A stretch of 64,000 bases of DNA from CAVURS01 sp963834425 (GTDB lineage: Bacteria; Actinomycetota; Actinomycetes; Actinomycetales; CAVURS01): positions 62,001 through 126,000 of the forward strand of contig CAWIBR010000016.1 in assembly GCA_963834425.1 (NCBI GenBank). The letters are read 5' to 3'. Positions 56,843 to 64,000 of this stretch are shown here, piece after piece (within the stretch, counting starts at the first letter, position 1; every line of letters starts with the position of its first letter). The translations under genes were made by a program, and so were the position numbers. The notes below the pieces were generated by a model that saw only the letters and a list, made by a program, of their open reading frames with translations, ran no database searches and was not told the DNA's origin.

Positions 56843-57325
56843 ATGACCGATCGCGATGCCGCTCCCACGGGGCATCCGCTGCCGCCGATGCTCACCATCG
56901 GCCAGTTGTCCGAGCGCAGCGGGGTGGCCACCTCGGCCCTGCGGTTCTATGAGGCGCAGGGCCTGATCCACAGTCAGCGCACGGCCGGCAACCAGCGTCG
57001 CTACCCCCGGGTCGAGCTCCGCCGGGTGGCCTTCGTCCGGGCCGCCCAGCAGGTCGGGCTGTCGCTGGAGGAGATCGAGGCGGCGCTCGGCACGCTGCCG
57101 CAGGCCCGGACTCCGACCAAGGCCGACTGGGAGCGCCTCTCGCGCACCTGGCGGACCCGGATCGACGACCAGATCCGGGCCCTGGAGGACCTGCGGGACA
57201 AGTTGACGTCGTGCATCGGCTGCGGCTGCCTGTCCCTGCGTCGGTGCGCCCTGTCCAACCCCGGCGACGTCGTCGCCTCGCTGGGTCCGGGCGCCCGCTA
57301 CCTCCATCGCGCGGGATCGGCCTGA
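56843..57325 (+). CDS. soxR: SoxR, redox-sensing MerR-family regulator
   Basis: This is a 160-residue regulator. A MerR-type winged helix (LTIGQLSERSGVATSALRFY, EAQGLIHSQRTAGNQRRYPR), the dimer helix (WRTRIDDQIRALEDLRDKL) and the [2Fe-2S] site C124-x2-C127-x-C129-x5-C135 (SCIGCGCLSLRRCALSNPGD) are complete. SoxR answers redox-cycling compounds; in actinomycetes it often tends small regulons linked to secondary metabolites. ATG 56843 follows GGTGGGTGG. It is divergent from the transketolase operon. A long palindrome follows the stop. Confidence 0.93.
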   Translation: MTDRDAAPTGHPLPPMLTIGQLSERSGVATSALRFYEAQGLIHSQRTAGNQRRYPRVELRRVAFVRAAQQVGLSLEEIEAALGTLPQARTPTKADWERLSRTWRTRIDDQIRALEDLRDKLTSCIGCGCLSLRRCALSNPGDVVASLGPGARYLHRAGSA

Positions 57326-57341
57326 GGGCAAAAAGCAAGAG

Positions 57342-57367
57342 CGCTGAGTACGGCGCCGTACTCAGCG
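57342..57367. terminator. 26-bp perfect palindrome after soxR (repeat E)
   Basis: The half CGCTGAGTACGGC is followed directly by its complement, centred at 57354/57355. AGCAAGAGCGC, shared with repeats A and B, begins at 57334, and GCGTCCTTGG follows, as near copy D. It is the likely soxR terminator and belongs loosely to the dispersed repeat family. Confidence 0.6.
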
Positions 57368-57397
57368 TCCTTGGTTCGTTGGTTCTACAGTCCGGGG

Positions 57398-58072
57398 ATG
57401 CCCAAGCCGCTGCCGGAGCTGATCGACCCGGGGTGGGCGGAGGCGCTGGCACCGGTGGCCGGTCAGATCGGCGACCTCGGCGACTTCCTGCGGGCCGAGG
57501 TGGCGGCCGGGCGGGGCTACCTGCCGGCGGGCGATGACGTGCTGCGCGCCTTCCACCGGCCGCTGGCCGATGTGCGCGTGCTCGTCATGGGCCAGGACCC
57601 CTACCCGACGCCCGGCCACCCGGTCGGGCTGTCCTTCTCGGTCGCCGCCGACGTGCGCCCGCTGCCGCGCAGCCTGCAGAACATCTTCCGCGAGCTGCAG
57701 GAGGACGTGGGCGTCCCCCGACCGACGTCCGGCGACCTCTCACCGTGGAGCGACCAGGGTGTGCTGATGCTCAACCGAGTGCTCACCGTGCGCCCCGGCA
57801 CGCCGGGTAGCCATCGCGGCAAGGGCTGGGAAACCGTTACGGAGCAAGCGATCCGGGCGCTCGTGGATCGTCGTCAGCCGCTGGTCGCACTGCTGTGGGG
57901 GCGCGACGCCCAGAGCGTGCGGCCGCTACTCGGGGACACCCCGCGGGTCGAGAGCGTGCACCCGAGCCCGATGTCCGCCGACCGCGGGTTCTTCGGATCA
58001 CGACCGTTCAGCCGGGTCAACGAACTGCTCATTGCGCAGGGGGCGCAGCCGGTGGACTGGACGCTGGCCTGA
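57398..58072 (+). CDS. ung: Uracil-DNA glycosylase, family 1
   Basis: This 224-residue enzyme cuts uracil from DNA at the start of base-excision repair. VLVMGQDPYPTPGHPVGLSF holds the catalytic D67; LPRSLQNIFRELQED and GVLMLNRVLTVRPGTPGSH follow, and ESVHPSPMSADRGFFGS is the Leu-loop region with the catalytic His (HPSPMS, where most have HPSPLS). ATG 57398 is chosen over an in-frame GTG 27 bases upstream that would reach into the repeat region. Its 3' end overlaps the DUF421 gene by 44 bases. Confidence 0.95.
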   Translation: MPKPLPELIDPGWAEALAPVAGQIGDLGDFLRAEVAAGRGYLPAGDDVLRAFHRPLADVRVLVMGQDPYPTPGHPVGLSFSVAADVRPLPRSLQNIFRELQEDVGVPRPTSGDLSPWSDQGVLMLNRVLTVRPGTPGSHRGKGWETVTEQAIRALVDRRQPLVALLWGRDAQSVRPLLGDTPRVESVHPSPMSADRGFFGSRPFSRVNELLIAQGAQPVDWTLA

Positions 58073-58655
58073 GGCCGGCGGCCAGCGAGGCGTCCAGAGC
58101 GGACATCCGCTCGTCGAGATGGGTGCGCAGCTCGTCGACCGCGCGCCGGAGCTCGCCGTACGTCGCACCGCGGGCGTCAGGAGTCAGCTCCATCCGGATG
58201 GCACCCCCCGGCTCGAGCATCGCGACCTCGACGTCCTCGACCCGATCGGCACCTTGCCCGTGCAGCGCCGCCATCACCTCGGGCAGCCGCAGGCCGACCC
58301 GCTCGATGGCGGACTTGTCGGCCACGCCGTCCCGGACCAGGGTCGTCGGGCTGCCCTGGAGCACCTTCGAGGACGTCGCGACCCGCTCCCAGATGGCGTT
58401 CATCGCGACCAGGAAGCACGCGCCGATCAGGCCGCCGAGCAGGCTGTTGTCCGGGCCGATGATCGCGTTCTGCACCACGTTCGAGAGCAGCAGCACGACA
58501 ACCAGGTCGAAGGTGTTGAGCTGGCTGAGCATCCGCTTGCCGGCCAGCCGCAGCAGGACGACCAGCCCGCCGTAGACGAAGAACGTCCGCAGCGCCTTGT
58601 CACTGACCGGGATGCCCAGGTCCGTGAGGTCGTGCCAGATGTGGTTCCAGTACAC
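58029..58655 (-). CDS. DUF421 (YetF-like) membrane protein
   Basis: This is a 208-residue protein. Three TM helices (ALRTFFVYGGLVVLLRLAG, FDLVVVLLLSNVVQNAII, LLGGLIGACFLVAMNAIW) precede a cytoplasmic DUF421 domain (GSPTTLVRDGVADKSAIERV, LRLPEVMAALHGQGADRVED, VEVAMLEPGGAI). The signature KRMLSQLNTFDLVV is clear. The last 40 residues are variable and Ala/Pro-rich, and the gene end overlaps ung. The function is unknown; Bacillus relatives act in spores. ATG 58655. Confidence 0.88.
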   Translation of the reverse strand: MYWNHIWHDLTDLGIPVSDKALRTFFVYGGLVVLLRLAGKRMLSQLNTFDLVVVLLLSNVVQNAIIGPDNSLLGGLIGACFLVAMNAIWERVATSSKVLQGSPTTLVRDGVADKSAIERVGLRLPEVMAALHGQGADRVEDVEVAMLEPGGAIRMELTPDARGATYGELRRAVDELRTHLDERMSALDASLAAGLRPASSPPAAPPAQ

Positions 58656-58680
58656 GGCTCACGCTCCTGAGTGGATGGCG

Positions 58681-59040
58681 TTAGGTCGGGCCAGTCTCCA
58701 CCGAGCCGGCGTCGGCGGCCGCGTCCACGAACTCAACCAGCTCGGCGAGTCCGACCAGATGCACGGCTTCCTGCACGTTGCGCGGAGCGCCGACCAGCGC
58801 CAGCACCCGGCCCTGCTCGCGCTCGGCCGAGGCCATCCGGGCCAGGAAGCCCAGGCCCACGGAGTCGATGAAGGTGACTCGCGAGACGTCCAGCCGCACG
58901 GGCATCCCGCGGTCGATGGCATCCCGCCCGGCAAACTCCAGGTCGTCCCCCAGGGCCAGATCCACCTCGCCGGACAGCAGGATCAGCGTGACTGCGTCGT
59001 CGAAGAACACCACCGCGTCACCAGAGCCTGGTCGCTCCAT
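58681..59040 (-). CDS. STAS-domain anti-sigma factor antagonist
   Basis: This is a 119-residue protein. VTLILLSGEVDLALGDDLEF, VRLDVSRVTFIDSVGLGFLA with the phosphorylatable S60, and LALVGAPRNVQEAVHLVGL fit the SpoIIAA/RsbV type. Such proteins free sigma factors by binding the anti-sigma kinase when unphosphorylated. No anti-sigma kinase, phosphatase or sigma-B-type gene is next to it; the sigma-like gene at 40609 is of another class. It lies 25 bases before the DUF421 gene on the same strand. Confidence 0.9.
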   Translation of the reverse strand: MERPGSGDAVVFFDDAVTLILLSGEVDLALGDDLEFAGRDAIDRGMPVRLDVSRVTFIDSVGLGFLARMASAEREQGRVLALVGAPRNVQEAVHLVGLAELVEFVDAAADAGSVETGPT

Positions 59041-59197
59041 CTGTGCCCTCCAGAAAAGGAAGTCGGGTCGTTCGGGGTCACCGGGCGACAGTCCAGCATC
59101 GCGGACGCCCTGCTCACAAGACGTGCGGCCACGCGGGTGCGCGCCTCCCCGGATCTTCGGGCGGGCCTCCGGTCCGGTGCGCGCGTAGGGTCAAGCC

Positions 59198-60340
59198 ATG
59201 CCGGTGGACCGGATGCTGCCCTCCCCGGAAGCCGCGGACCTGCTCGCCCTGACCCGCGACATCGCGGCCGCCGAGCTGGCGCCACGCGCGGCTGCCGCAG
59301 AGGAGAGCGCGACCTTCCCTCGCGCCCAGTTCATGCTGCTCGGCCGCTCCGGCCTGCTCTCGCTGCCCTACCCGGAGTCCATCGGCGGTGGCGGCCAACC
59401 CTTCGAGACCTACCTGCAGGTGCTCGAGGAGCTCGCCAGCGCGTGGATGACGGTGGCAGTGGGCGTCTCCGTGCACAGCCTGGCGTGCTACCCACTCGCT
59501 CGGTTCGGTACGCCGGATCAGCAGGCCGCACTCCTGCCGGGGCTGCTGGCGGGTGACCGGCTCGGCGCCTACTGCCTGTCCGAGGCCCAGGCCGGGTCGG
59601 ATGTCTCGGCCATCGCGACCCGGGCCCGCCCCTCGGCCGACGGCTGGCGGCTGAGCGGCAGCAAGGCCTGGATCACCCACGGCGGGCAGGCCGACTTCTA
59701 CTCCGTCTTCGCCCGGACCGGTGACGATCCGACCCGAGGGCTGTCCTGCTTCCTGGTCGATGCCGGCAGTGAAGGTCTCTCGTTCGGCGCCCCCGAGCGC
59801 AAGATGGGCCTGACCGGCTCGACCACGACGACGGTCACCCTGGACGACGTGCAGGTGGGCCCGGACCGCCTGGTCGGCGAGCCGGGCCTCGGCATGCGGA
59901 TCGCCTTGTCGGCGTTGGACTCCGGCCGCCTGGGCATCGCGGCGGCCGCCACCGGCCTGGCCCAGGCTGCGCTCGACGGGGCGGTCGGCTACGCCCGGGA
60001 GCGCGCGCAGTTCGGCCGCCCCATCGCGGACTTCCAAGGCGTGAGCTTCCTGCTCGCGGACCTCGCCGCCGCGGTCGAGTCGGCGCGGGCGACGTACCTG
60101 CACGCCGCTCGCCTGCGCGATGCCGGCCGGCCGTTCGGTCGCGCGGCCGCGGTGGCCAAGCTGGTGGCGACCGACTCCGCGATGAGGGTCACGACCGACG
60201 CCGTCCAGGTGCTCGGGGGCTACGGCTACACCCGTGACTTCCCACTCGAGCGCTACCTGCGCGAGGCGAAGGTCACCCAGATCTTCGAGGGCACCAACCA
60301 GATCCAACGACTGGTGATCGCCCGAGATCTGTTGCGCTAG
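59198..60340 (+). CDS. Acyl-CoA dehydrogenase
   Basis: This 380-residue FAD enzyme makes the alpha,beta-double bond in acyl-CoA. The N-terminal helical domain is followed by YCLSEAQAGSDVSAIATRAR (FAD and substrate contacts), GSKAWITHGGQADFYSVFAR, and the C-terminal LLGVRQ-equivalent VQVLGGYGYTRDFPLERYLR. KVTQIFEGTNQIQRLVIAR holds the catalytic Glu near E364. ATG 59198 is chosen (MPVDRMLPSPEAADLLALTR). It converges on the SDR gene, sharing CTAG. The acyl chain length cannot be told. Confidence 0.93.
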   Translation: MPVDRMLPSPEAADLLALTRDIAAAELAPRAAAAEESATFPRAQFMLLGRSGLLSLPYPESIGGGGQPFETYLQVLEELASAWMTVAVGVSVHSLACYPLARFGTPDQQAALLPGLLAGDRLGAYCLSEAQAGSDVSAIATRARPSADGWRLSGSKAWITHGGQADFYSVFARTGDDPTRGLSCFLVDAGSEGLSFGAPERKMGLTGSTTTTVTLDDVQVGPDRLVGEPGLGMRIALSALDSGRLGIAAAATGLAQAALDGAVGYARERAQFGRPIADFQGVSFLLADLAAAVESARATYLHAARLRDAGRPFGRAAAVAKLVATDSAMRVTTDAVQVLGGYGYTRDFPLERYLREAKVTQIFEGTNQIQRLVIARDLLR

Positions 60341-61237
60341 AGGAGTTCTGAGCTCTCGGTTGAGTGTTCGCCGAAGGCCCGGCCCAGGCGGCGGACCTGG
60401 TCCTCGAGCGCCGGCACGGTGCGAGCCGCCTCCCGCTCCAGGACCCGGCGAGCCAGACCGGTCGTGAGCAGGGCCCGGGCGTGGAAGACCCAGCCGACCG
60501 AGGCCGGCACGAAGACCTTGGGGCGACGGCGCTCGATGCTGTCGACGAACATCCGCGCGCAGGTCTGCACATCGACCTGCCGGCCCAGCGGCCCGGGCGT
60601 CGACTCGAGGCTCTTGCGGAAGATCGGCAGATCGGCCTTGGCGTCGCGCACCAGGTCCGTGTCGATCCAGATCGGGTGCGCCGTCCCGACCGTGACGCCC
60701 TGATGGACGACCTCGAGCCGGAGCGCGTCGCCGAACGCCTCGACCCCGGCCTTCGACGCGCAGTACGCCGCCAGGCCCGGTGCGACGGTGAACGACGCCG
60801 CCGAGGCCACGAGCAGGAAATGGCCGCGGGCGGCCACGACGTGCGGGAGGGTCGCGCTCACCGTGCGGATCACGCCGATCAGGTTGACCTCGACGGTGCG
60901 GGCCAACGCGTCGGCCGGATTGGTGGCGACCGTGCCCGTGTTGGCGATGCCCGCGTTGGCGACGACGACGTCGATCCCCTGCAGCTGCTCGACGGCGCCG
61001 GCGACGGCCTTCTCGAGCGCCGCCTGGTCGGTCACGTCGGCCTCGGCCCAGAAGTGCGTCGGGACCGCCCTCGACAGTCAGCTCGGCCGAAAGCGATTGC
61101 AAACGCTCGGGTTCCAGGCCCACCAGGGCCAGCTGCCCGCCGCGGGCGGCGACCTCCCGGGCCACCGCTTCGCCGATGCCGCGGGCGGCGCCGGTCACCA
61201 GCACGACCCGCCCGCGCAGCGGGCTGGGCCGGCTCAT
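60337..61237 (-). CDS. Short-chain dehydrogenase/reductase, one frameshift
   Basis: This is an NAD(P)-dependent oxidoreductase of about 299 residues. The N-terminal part (GRVVLVTGAARGIGEAVARE) has the TGxxxGIG cofactor motif; after a frame change near 61065-61075 it goes on as VPTHFWAEADVTDQAALEKA, VVVANAGIANTGTV and the catalytic AAYCASKAGVEAFG (YxxxK). The C-terminus carries membrane-facing residues (GWVFHARALLTTGLARRV). The open part alone is 60337-61035. ATG 61237 overlaps the monooxygenase stop as ATGA. A GGCGGTCCC stretch at the join suggests a single-base error. Confidence 0.82.
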
Positions 61238-62709
61238 GCGGCGTCCTTGCGCGGGGTCAGCAGGTAGTCGTCGGCGACCAGGGCCCGCAGCCGCCGTCGG
61301 AAGGGGATGGTGAAACCGGGCCACAGCGTCGAGTTGCGGCCGGTCCGGTCGAGGTACCAGCTGCGACAGCCCCCCGCCGTCCAGACGCTCCCGCGCATCC
61401 GCCGGTCGACCTCGCGCACGAACGCCGACTGCGCGGCCGGGCTCGGCTCGAGCGCCGCCGCTCCGGTCCGGCGTAGGTGGCGCAGGGCGGCGACCAGATG
61501 ACTGATGGCGGCCTCGGCCATCACGACGACCGAGTTGTGGCCGAGACCGCTGTTGGGACCGAGCACCAGGAAGAAGTTCGGGAACCCAGTCACGGTCACG
61601 GTGTCGTAGGCCTGGGGGCTGCCCTGCCAGTGCTCGGCCAGCGTCCGGCCGTCGCGGCCGATAACCCGATCGGCGATGGGCTGATCGGTCACGTGGAAGC
61701 CCGTGCCGAGCACGATGGTGTCCACCGCGTGTTCGGTGCCGTCCGCGCCGACCACTCCCTGCGGCAGCACCTGCACCACCTCATGCGTCTCGAGCCGAAC
61801 GTTGTCGCGTGACAAGGCCGGCAGGTAGTCACTCGAGATCAGGATCCGCTTGCAGCCCATGGCGTAGTCCGGCGTCAGCCGGGCCCGCAGCTGTGGATCC
61901 GGGACCTGCCGACGCAGGTGGGTCTCTCCGATCCGCTGCTGCAGGCGGGCGATCCGCGGATGCAGCATGCCGAAGACGAGCAGCTCGCGGGACAGGTAGA
62001 CCGCCGTGCGCGCGATCCGTTGGAGCACCGGGAACCGCTTGTACGCCGCATGCTCCCACCGGCTCAGCGCGCGGTCGGAGCGCGGCACGATCCACGGCGG
62101 GGTCCGCTGGAAGACCACCAGCCGCTCGACCTCCGGGGCGATCCGGGGCACGAACTGGATGGCGCTGGCCCCCGTGCCGACGACCGCCACAGCCCGCCCG
62201 GTCAGGTCGAGGTCGTGCCGCCAGCGGGCCGAGTGGAAGACGGCGCCCTCGAACGACTCCAGCCCAGGCAGGTCCGGGATCCGCGGCTCGCACAGCGGCC
62301 CGGTCGCCGCCACCAGCACGTCGGCGGTCAGCTCGCCGTCGCTGGTCCGGATCGACCAGCGCTGGGCCGTGTCGTCCCAGGCCGCATCGAGCAGCTCCAC
62401 GCCGAGTCGCAGGAACGGCCGCAGGTTGAACCGCTCGACGCAGCCGCGCAGGTAGTCCCAGATCTCCTGTTGCCCCGAGAACGACCGGCTCCACTGCGGG
62501 TTGGGCGCGAAGGAGTAGGAGTAGAGGACCGACGGCACGTCGCAGGCGCAGCCCGGATAGGTGTTGTCGCGCCAGGTGCCGCCGATGTCGTCGGCCTTCT
62601 CCAGGATGACCAGGTCGCGCTCGCCGTCCTGCAGCAGCCGAATCGCCGCCCCAAGGCCACCGAACCCGGCTCCGACGATGGCCACCCGCACGTGCCTGGC
62701 GTCACTCAC
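61234..62709 (-). CDS. Flavin monooxygenase, Baeyer-Villiger type
   Basis: This is a 491-residue enzyme with two dinucleotide motifs, VAIVGAGFGGLGAAIRLLQD for FAD and AVAVVGTGASAIQFV for NADPH. Between them lies FEGAVFHSARW, which fits the BVMO fingerprint FxGxxxHxxxW. ILEKADDIGGTWRDNTYPGC is also typical. It should insert oxygen next to a ketone; the substrate is unknown. GTG 62709 overlaps the stop of the disulfide reductase gene as GTGA, and its own stop overlaps the SDR gene. Coupling of such a monooxygenase to an SDR is also seen in the mycobacterial mymA operon. Confidence 0.9.
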   Translation of the reverse strand: MSDARHVRVAIVGAGFGGLGAAIRLLQDGERDLVILEKADDIGGTWRDNTYPGCACDVPSVLYSYSFAPNPQWSRSFSGQQEIWDYLRGCVERFNLRPFLRLGVELLDAAWDDTAQRWSIRTSDGELTADVLVAATGPLCEPRIPDLPGLESFEGAVFHSARWRHDLDLTGRAVAVVGTGASAIQFVPRIAPEVERLVVFQRTPPWIVPRSDRALSRWEHAAYKRFPVLQRIARTAVYLSRELLVFGMLHPRIARLQQRIGETHLRRQVPDPQLRARLTPDYAMGCKRILISSDYLPALSRDNVRLETHEVVQVLPQGVVGADGTEHAVDTIVLGTGFHVTDQPIADRVIGRDGRTLAEHWQGSPQAYDTVTVTGFPNFFLVLGPNSGLGHNSVVVMAEAAISHLVAALRHLRRTGAAALEPSPAAQSAFVREVDRRMRGSVWTAGGCRSWYLDRTGRNSTLWPGFTIPFRRRLRALVADDYLLTPRKDAA

Positions 62710-64000
62710 CGCCCCAGCATCTCGCGGTCGAGGGAGCAGGCGGCGGGGTAGATCGCCTCTGACCAGGTGGGAAAGGCCCGGATGTGCTCGCTGAGCAGGT
62801 GCACGTCGAGCCGGGCGCGGACGGCGAGTGCGAGCTCGGCTCCCCACGAGTCGGCCTCGGGACCGACGCAGGACGCACCGACGAGTACGCCGGACCGAGC
62901 GTCGGCGACCAGCTCGACCCGGCCCCGGACGACGCGGCGACCGGGCGGCGGCTCCGCGCCGGCCAGCAGGGCGGCCCGCTCGACCTCGGAGACGTCGAAG
63001 CTCGACGTGAGCACCGCGATGTCGCGCTCACGTGCCTGCTCCGGCGTCAGCCCGACACAGAAGACGGCCGGCGTGAGGTAGACCGCGCGCGGCACGGCGA
63101 CGTAGTCCGCGTCGTAGCCACGGCCGGCGACCTGGGCGGCGACGACCCGGGCCTGGTAGTTCGCACTGTGCGTGAAGCTGGACGCCGCCGTCGCGTCGCC
63201 GACCGCGAACAGCCCCTCGATCGGCATCTCGGCCTCGTCCAGGACCCGGCAGCGGGCGTCGATCGCGATCGCTCCGGATGACTCGCGCGCCCCGCCCACG
63301 GCGGCCAGCCCCAGATCGTCGGTGCGGGGTGCGCGGCCTCCGGCCAGCAACAACCGGTTCGCTGGGATCGACTGGCCGTCGTCCAGCACCACCTCCACGC
63401 CGGAACCGCCGGAGCCGCCGGAACCGCCGGACGCTCCGCCCGCCGGCCCGACCCGCACGGCCGAGCGGCCGGTGTGCACCTGGATCCCGTCCGCGGCCAG
63501 CACGGTTGCCACGAGCTCGCCGACCCAGGCCGTCTCGCCCGGCAGCAGCCGGTCGGCGACCTCGACGATGGTCACCCGGGTGCCCAACCCGGCGAAGGCC
63601 TGCGCCAGCTCACAGCCCACGGCCCCGCCGCCGAGGATGGCCAGGCGCCCCGGCTGGTCGCTGGTCGAGAGGGCCTGGTCGCTGGTCCAGGTCGGCACGT
63701 CGTCGAGCCCGGGCAGGTCCGGCCGGACCGGCGCGCTGCCCGGAGCCAGCACCACCACCGGCGCGCTCGCGACGACCTCGGAGCCGTCGGGCCGCTCGAT
63801 CACCAGCCGATGTCCGTCCGGCTGTCCGTCCCGCTGCTGGTCCGGGCCTGACCGCGGCCGGGCGCGGAGCCGAGCCCGGCCCCGCAGAACCTGGACACCC
63901 TCATCGGTCAGGCTCCGCCGAGAGCCCTCGTCGTCGCGCCCATCGGTCGCCTCATCCCGACGCAGCACCGCCTCGGCCCAGGTCAGCCCGGACCGCGCGG
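62706..64000 (-). CDS. Pyridine-nucleotide flavoprotein disulfide reductase-like protein, 5' end outside the window
   Basis: The minus frame is open to base 64000, so the FAD-binding N-terminus and the redox Cys pair would lie beyond the edge. Present are PVVVLAPGSAPVRPDLPGLD, the NAD-binding GRLAILGGGAVGCELAQAFA, NRLLLAGGRAPRTDDLGLAA, GLFAVGDATAASSFTHSANY and the dimerisation domain, which ends in HIRAFPTWSEAIYPAA. The His-containing active-site HPxxxE of dihydrolipoamide dehydrogenase is FPTWSE here, so the usual catalytic His is missing and the disulfide activity is in doubt. A GGS repeat (GGASGGSGGSGGSG) interrupts the NAD domain. Confidence 0.85.
   Translation of the reverse strand, partial: ARSGLTWAEAVLRRDEATDGRDDEGSRRSLTDEGVQVLRGRARLRARPRSGPDQQRDGQPDGHRLVIERPDGSEVVASAPVVVLAPGSAPVRPDLPGLDDVPTWTSDQALSTSDQPGRLAILGGGAVGCELAQAFAGLGTRVTIVEVADRLLPGETAWVGELVATVLAADGIQVHTGRSAVRVGPAGGASGGSGGSGGSGVEVVLDDGQSIPANRLLLAGGRAPRTDDLGLAAVGGARESSGAIAIDARCRVLDEAEMPIEGLFAVGDATAASSFTHSANYQARVVAAQVAGRGYDADYVAVPRAVYLTPAVFCVGLTPEQARERDIAVLTSSFDVSEVERAALLAGAEPPPGRRVVRGRVELVADARSGVLVGASCVGPEADSWGAELALAVRARLDVHLLSEHIRAFPTWSEAIYPAACSLDREMLGR

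Noticed and set aside
59114..61324. A 736-codon minus-strand open frame
   Set aside because: Its first part is the true N-terminus of the frameshifted SDR, but the rest is antisense to the acyl-CoA dehydrogenase and Arg/Gly-rich.

Overview
The window is about 70% G+C by eye and comes from an actinomycete (Actinomycetota). The evidence is lineage-typical families: a mycothiol-type maleylpyruvate isomerase-like protein, an F420-type LLM oxidoreductase, DUF3027, DUF3263, DUF2530, LytR_C, a WXG100 protein, bacterial XPB helicase with its Rv0862c-like partner, and a CspB with a C-terminal extension. From memory, several stretches match the Mycobacterium tuberculosis neighbourhoods Rv0861c-Rv0889c (XPB, helicase-associated protein, cspB, MFS, DUF2530, serC, citA), Rv0430/Rv0431/Rv0440 (DUF3263, LytR_C, groEL2) and Rv0981-Rv0983 (mprA-mprB-pepD). 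I cannot name a genus; Nocardioidaceae or a nearby order is plausible. I see no rRNA, tRNA, CRISPR array, transposase or prophage.

Layout. 1-5 kb: citrate synthase 3' end, serC, a frameshifted MFS gene, a frameshifted secreted protein and a lytic transglycosylase. 5-7 kb: a MarR-MFS-micropeptide operon behind a palindromic operator. 7-14 kb: MPI-like protein, DUF2530, a sacsin/Hsp90-like ATPase coupled to DUF3027, a second MFS and cspB. 14-19 kb: a HAD-LarE fusion, a third MFS coupled to DUF2071, and an aldose epimerase. 19-25 kb: a membrane protein, a broken DUF222-HNH gene with an SOS-like box, an acyl-CoA synthetase, an LLM enzyme and cspA. 25-34 kb: DUF5994, a RibD-type reductase, a LigD-type primase, the XPB helicase and its WYL-like partner flanking HMG-CoA lyase, and LtrA. 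34-39 kb: a pseudo-receiver, an OmpR regulator, a histidine kinase and an HtrA protease. 39-44 kb: an HD hydrolase, DUF4031, a probably membrane-tethered sigma factor, WXG100, and a membrane protein plus lipoprotein pair. 44-49 kb: the xanthine dehydrogenase operon xdhA-xdhB-xdhC. 49-52 kb: groEL behind two CIRCE sites, LytR_C and DUF3263. 52-57 kb: a four-gene operon (split transketolase, PLP decarboxylase, CapA-like) divergent from soxR. 57-64 kb: ung, DUF421, STAS, acyl-CoA dehydrogenase, then a flavoprotein disulfide reductase, Baeyer-Villiger-type monooxygenase and SDR operon running in from beyond the right edge.

Two window-wide patterns matter. First, at least eleven genes carry one or more single-base frameshifts with clear homology on both sides. 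This looks more like indel error in a GC-rich draft than mass gene decay, so broken genes are given as whole loci with the break positions. Second, a family of palindromic repeats built from the half-site GATGCAAC plus a TTTGCG or GGCGCG core, often with an AGCAAGAGCGC module, sits at four intergenic places, with the module alone at a fifth. Genes are packed very tightly: many same-strand neighbours overlap by GTGA or ATGA, and three convergent pairs share the four bases CTAG.
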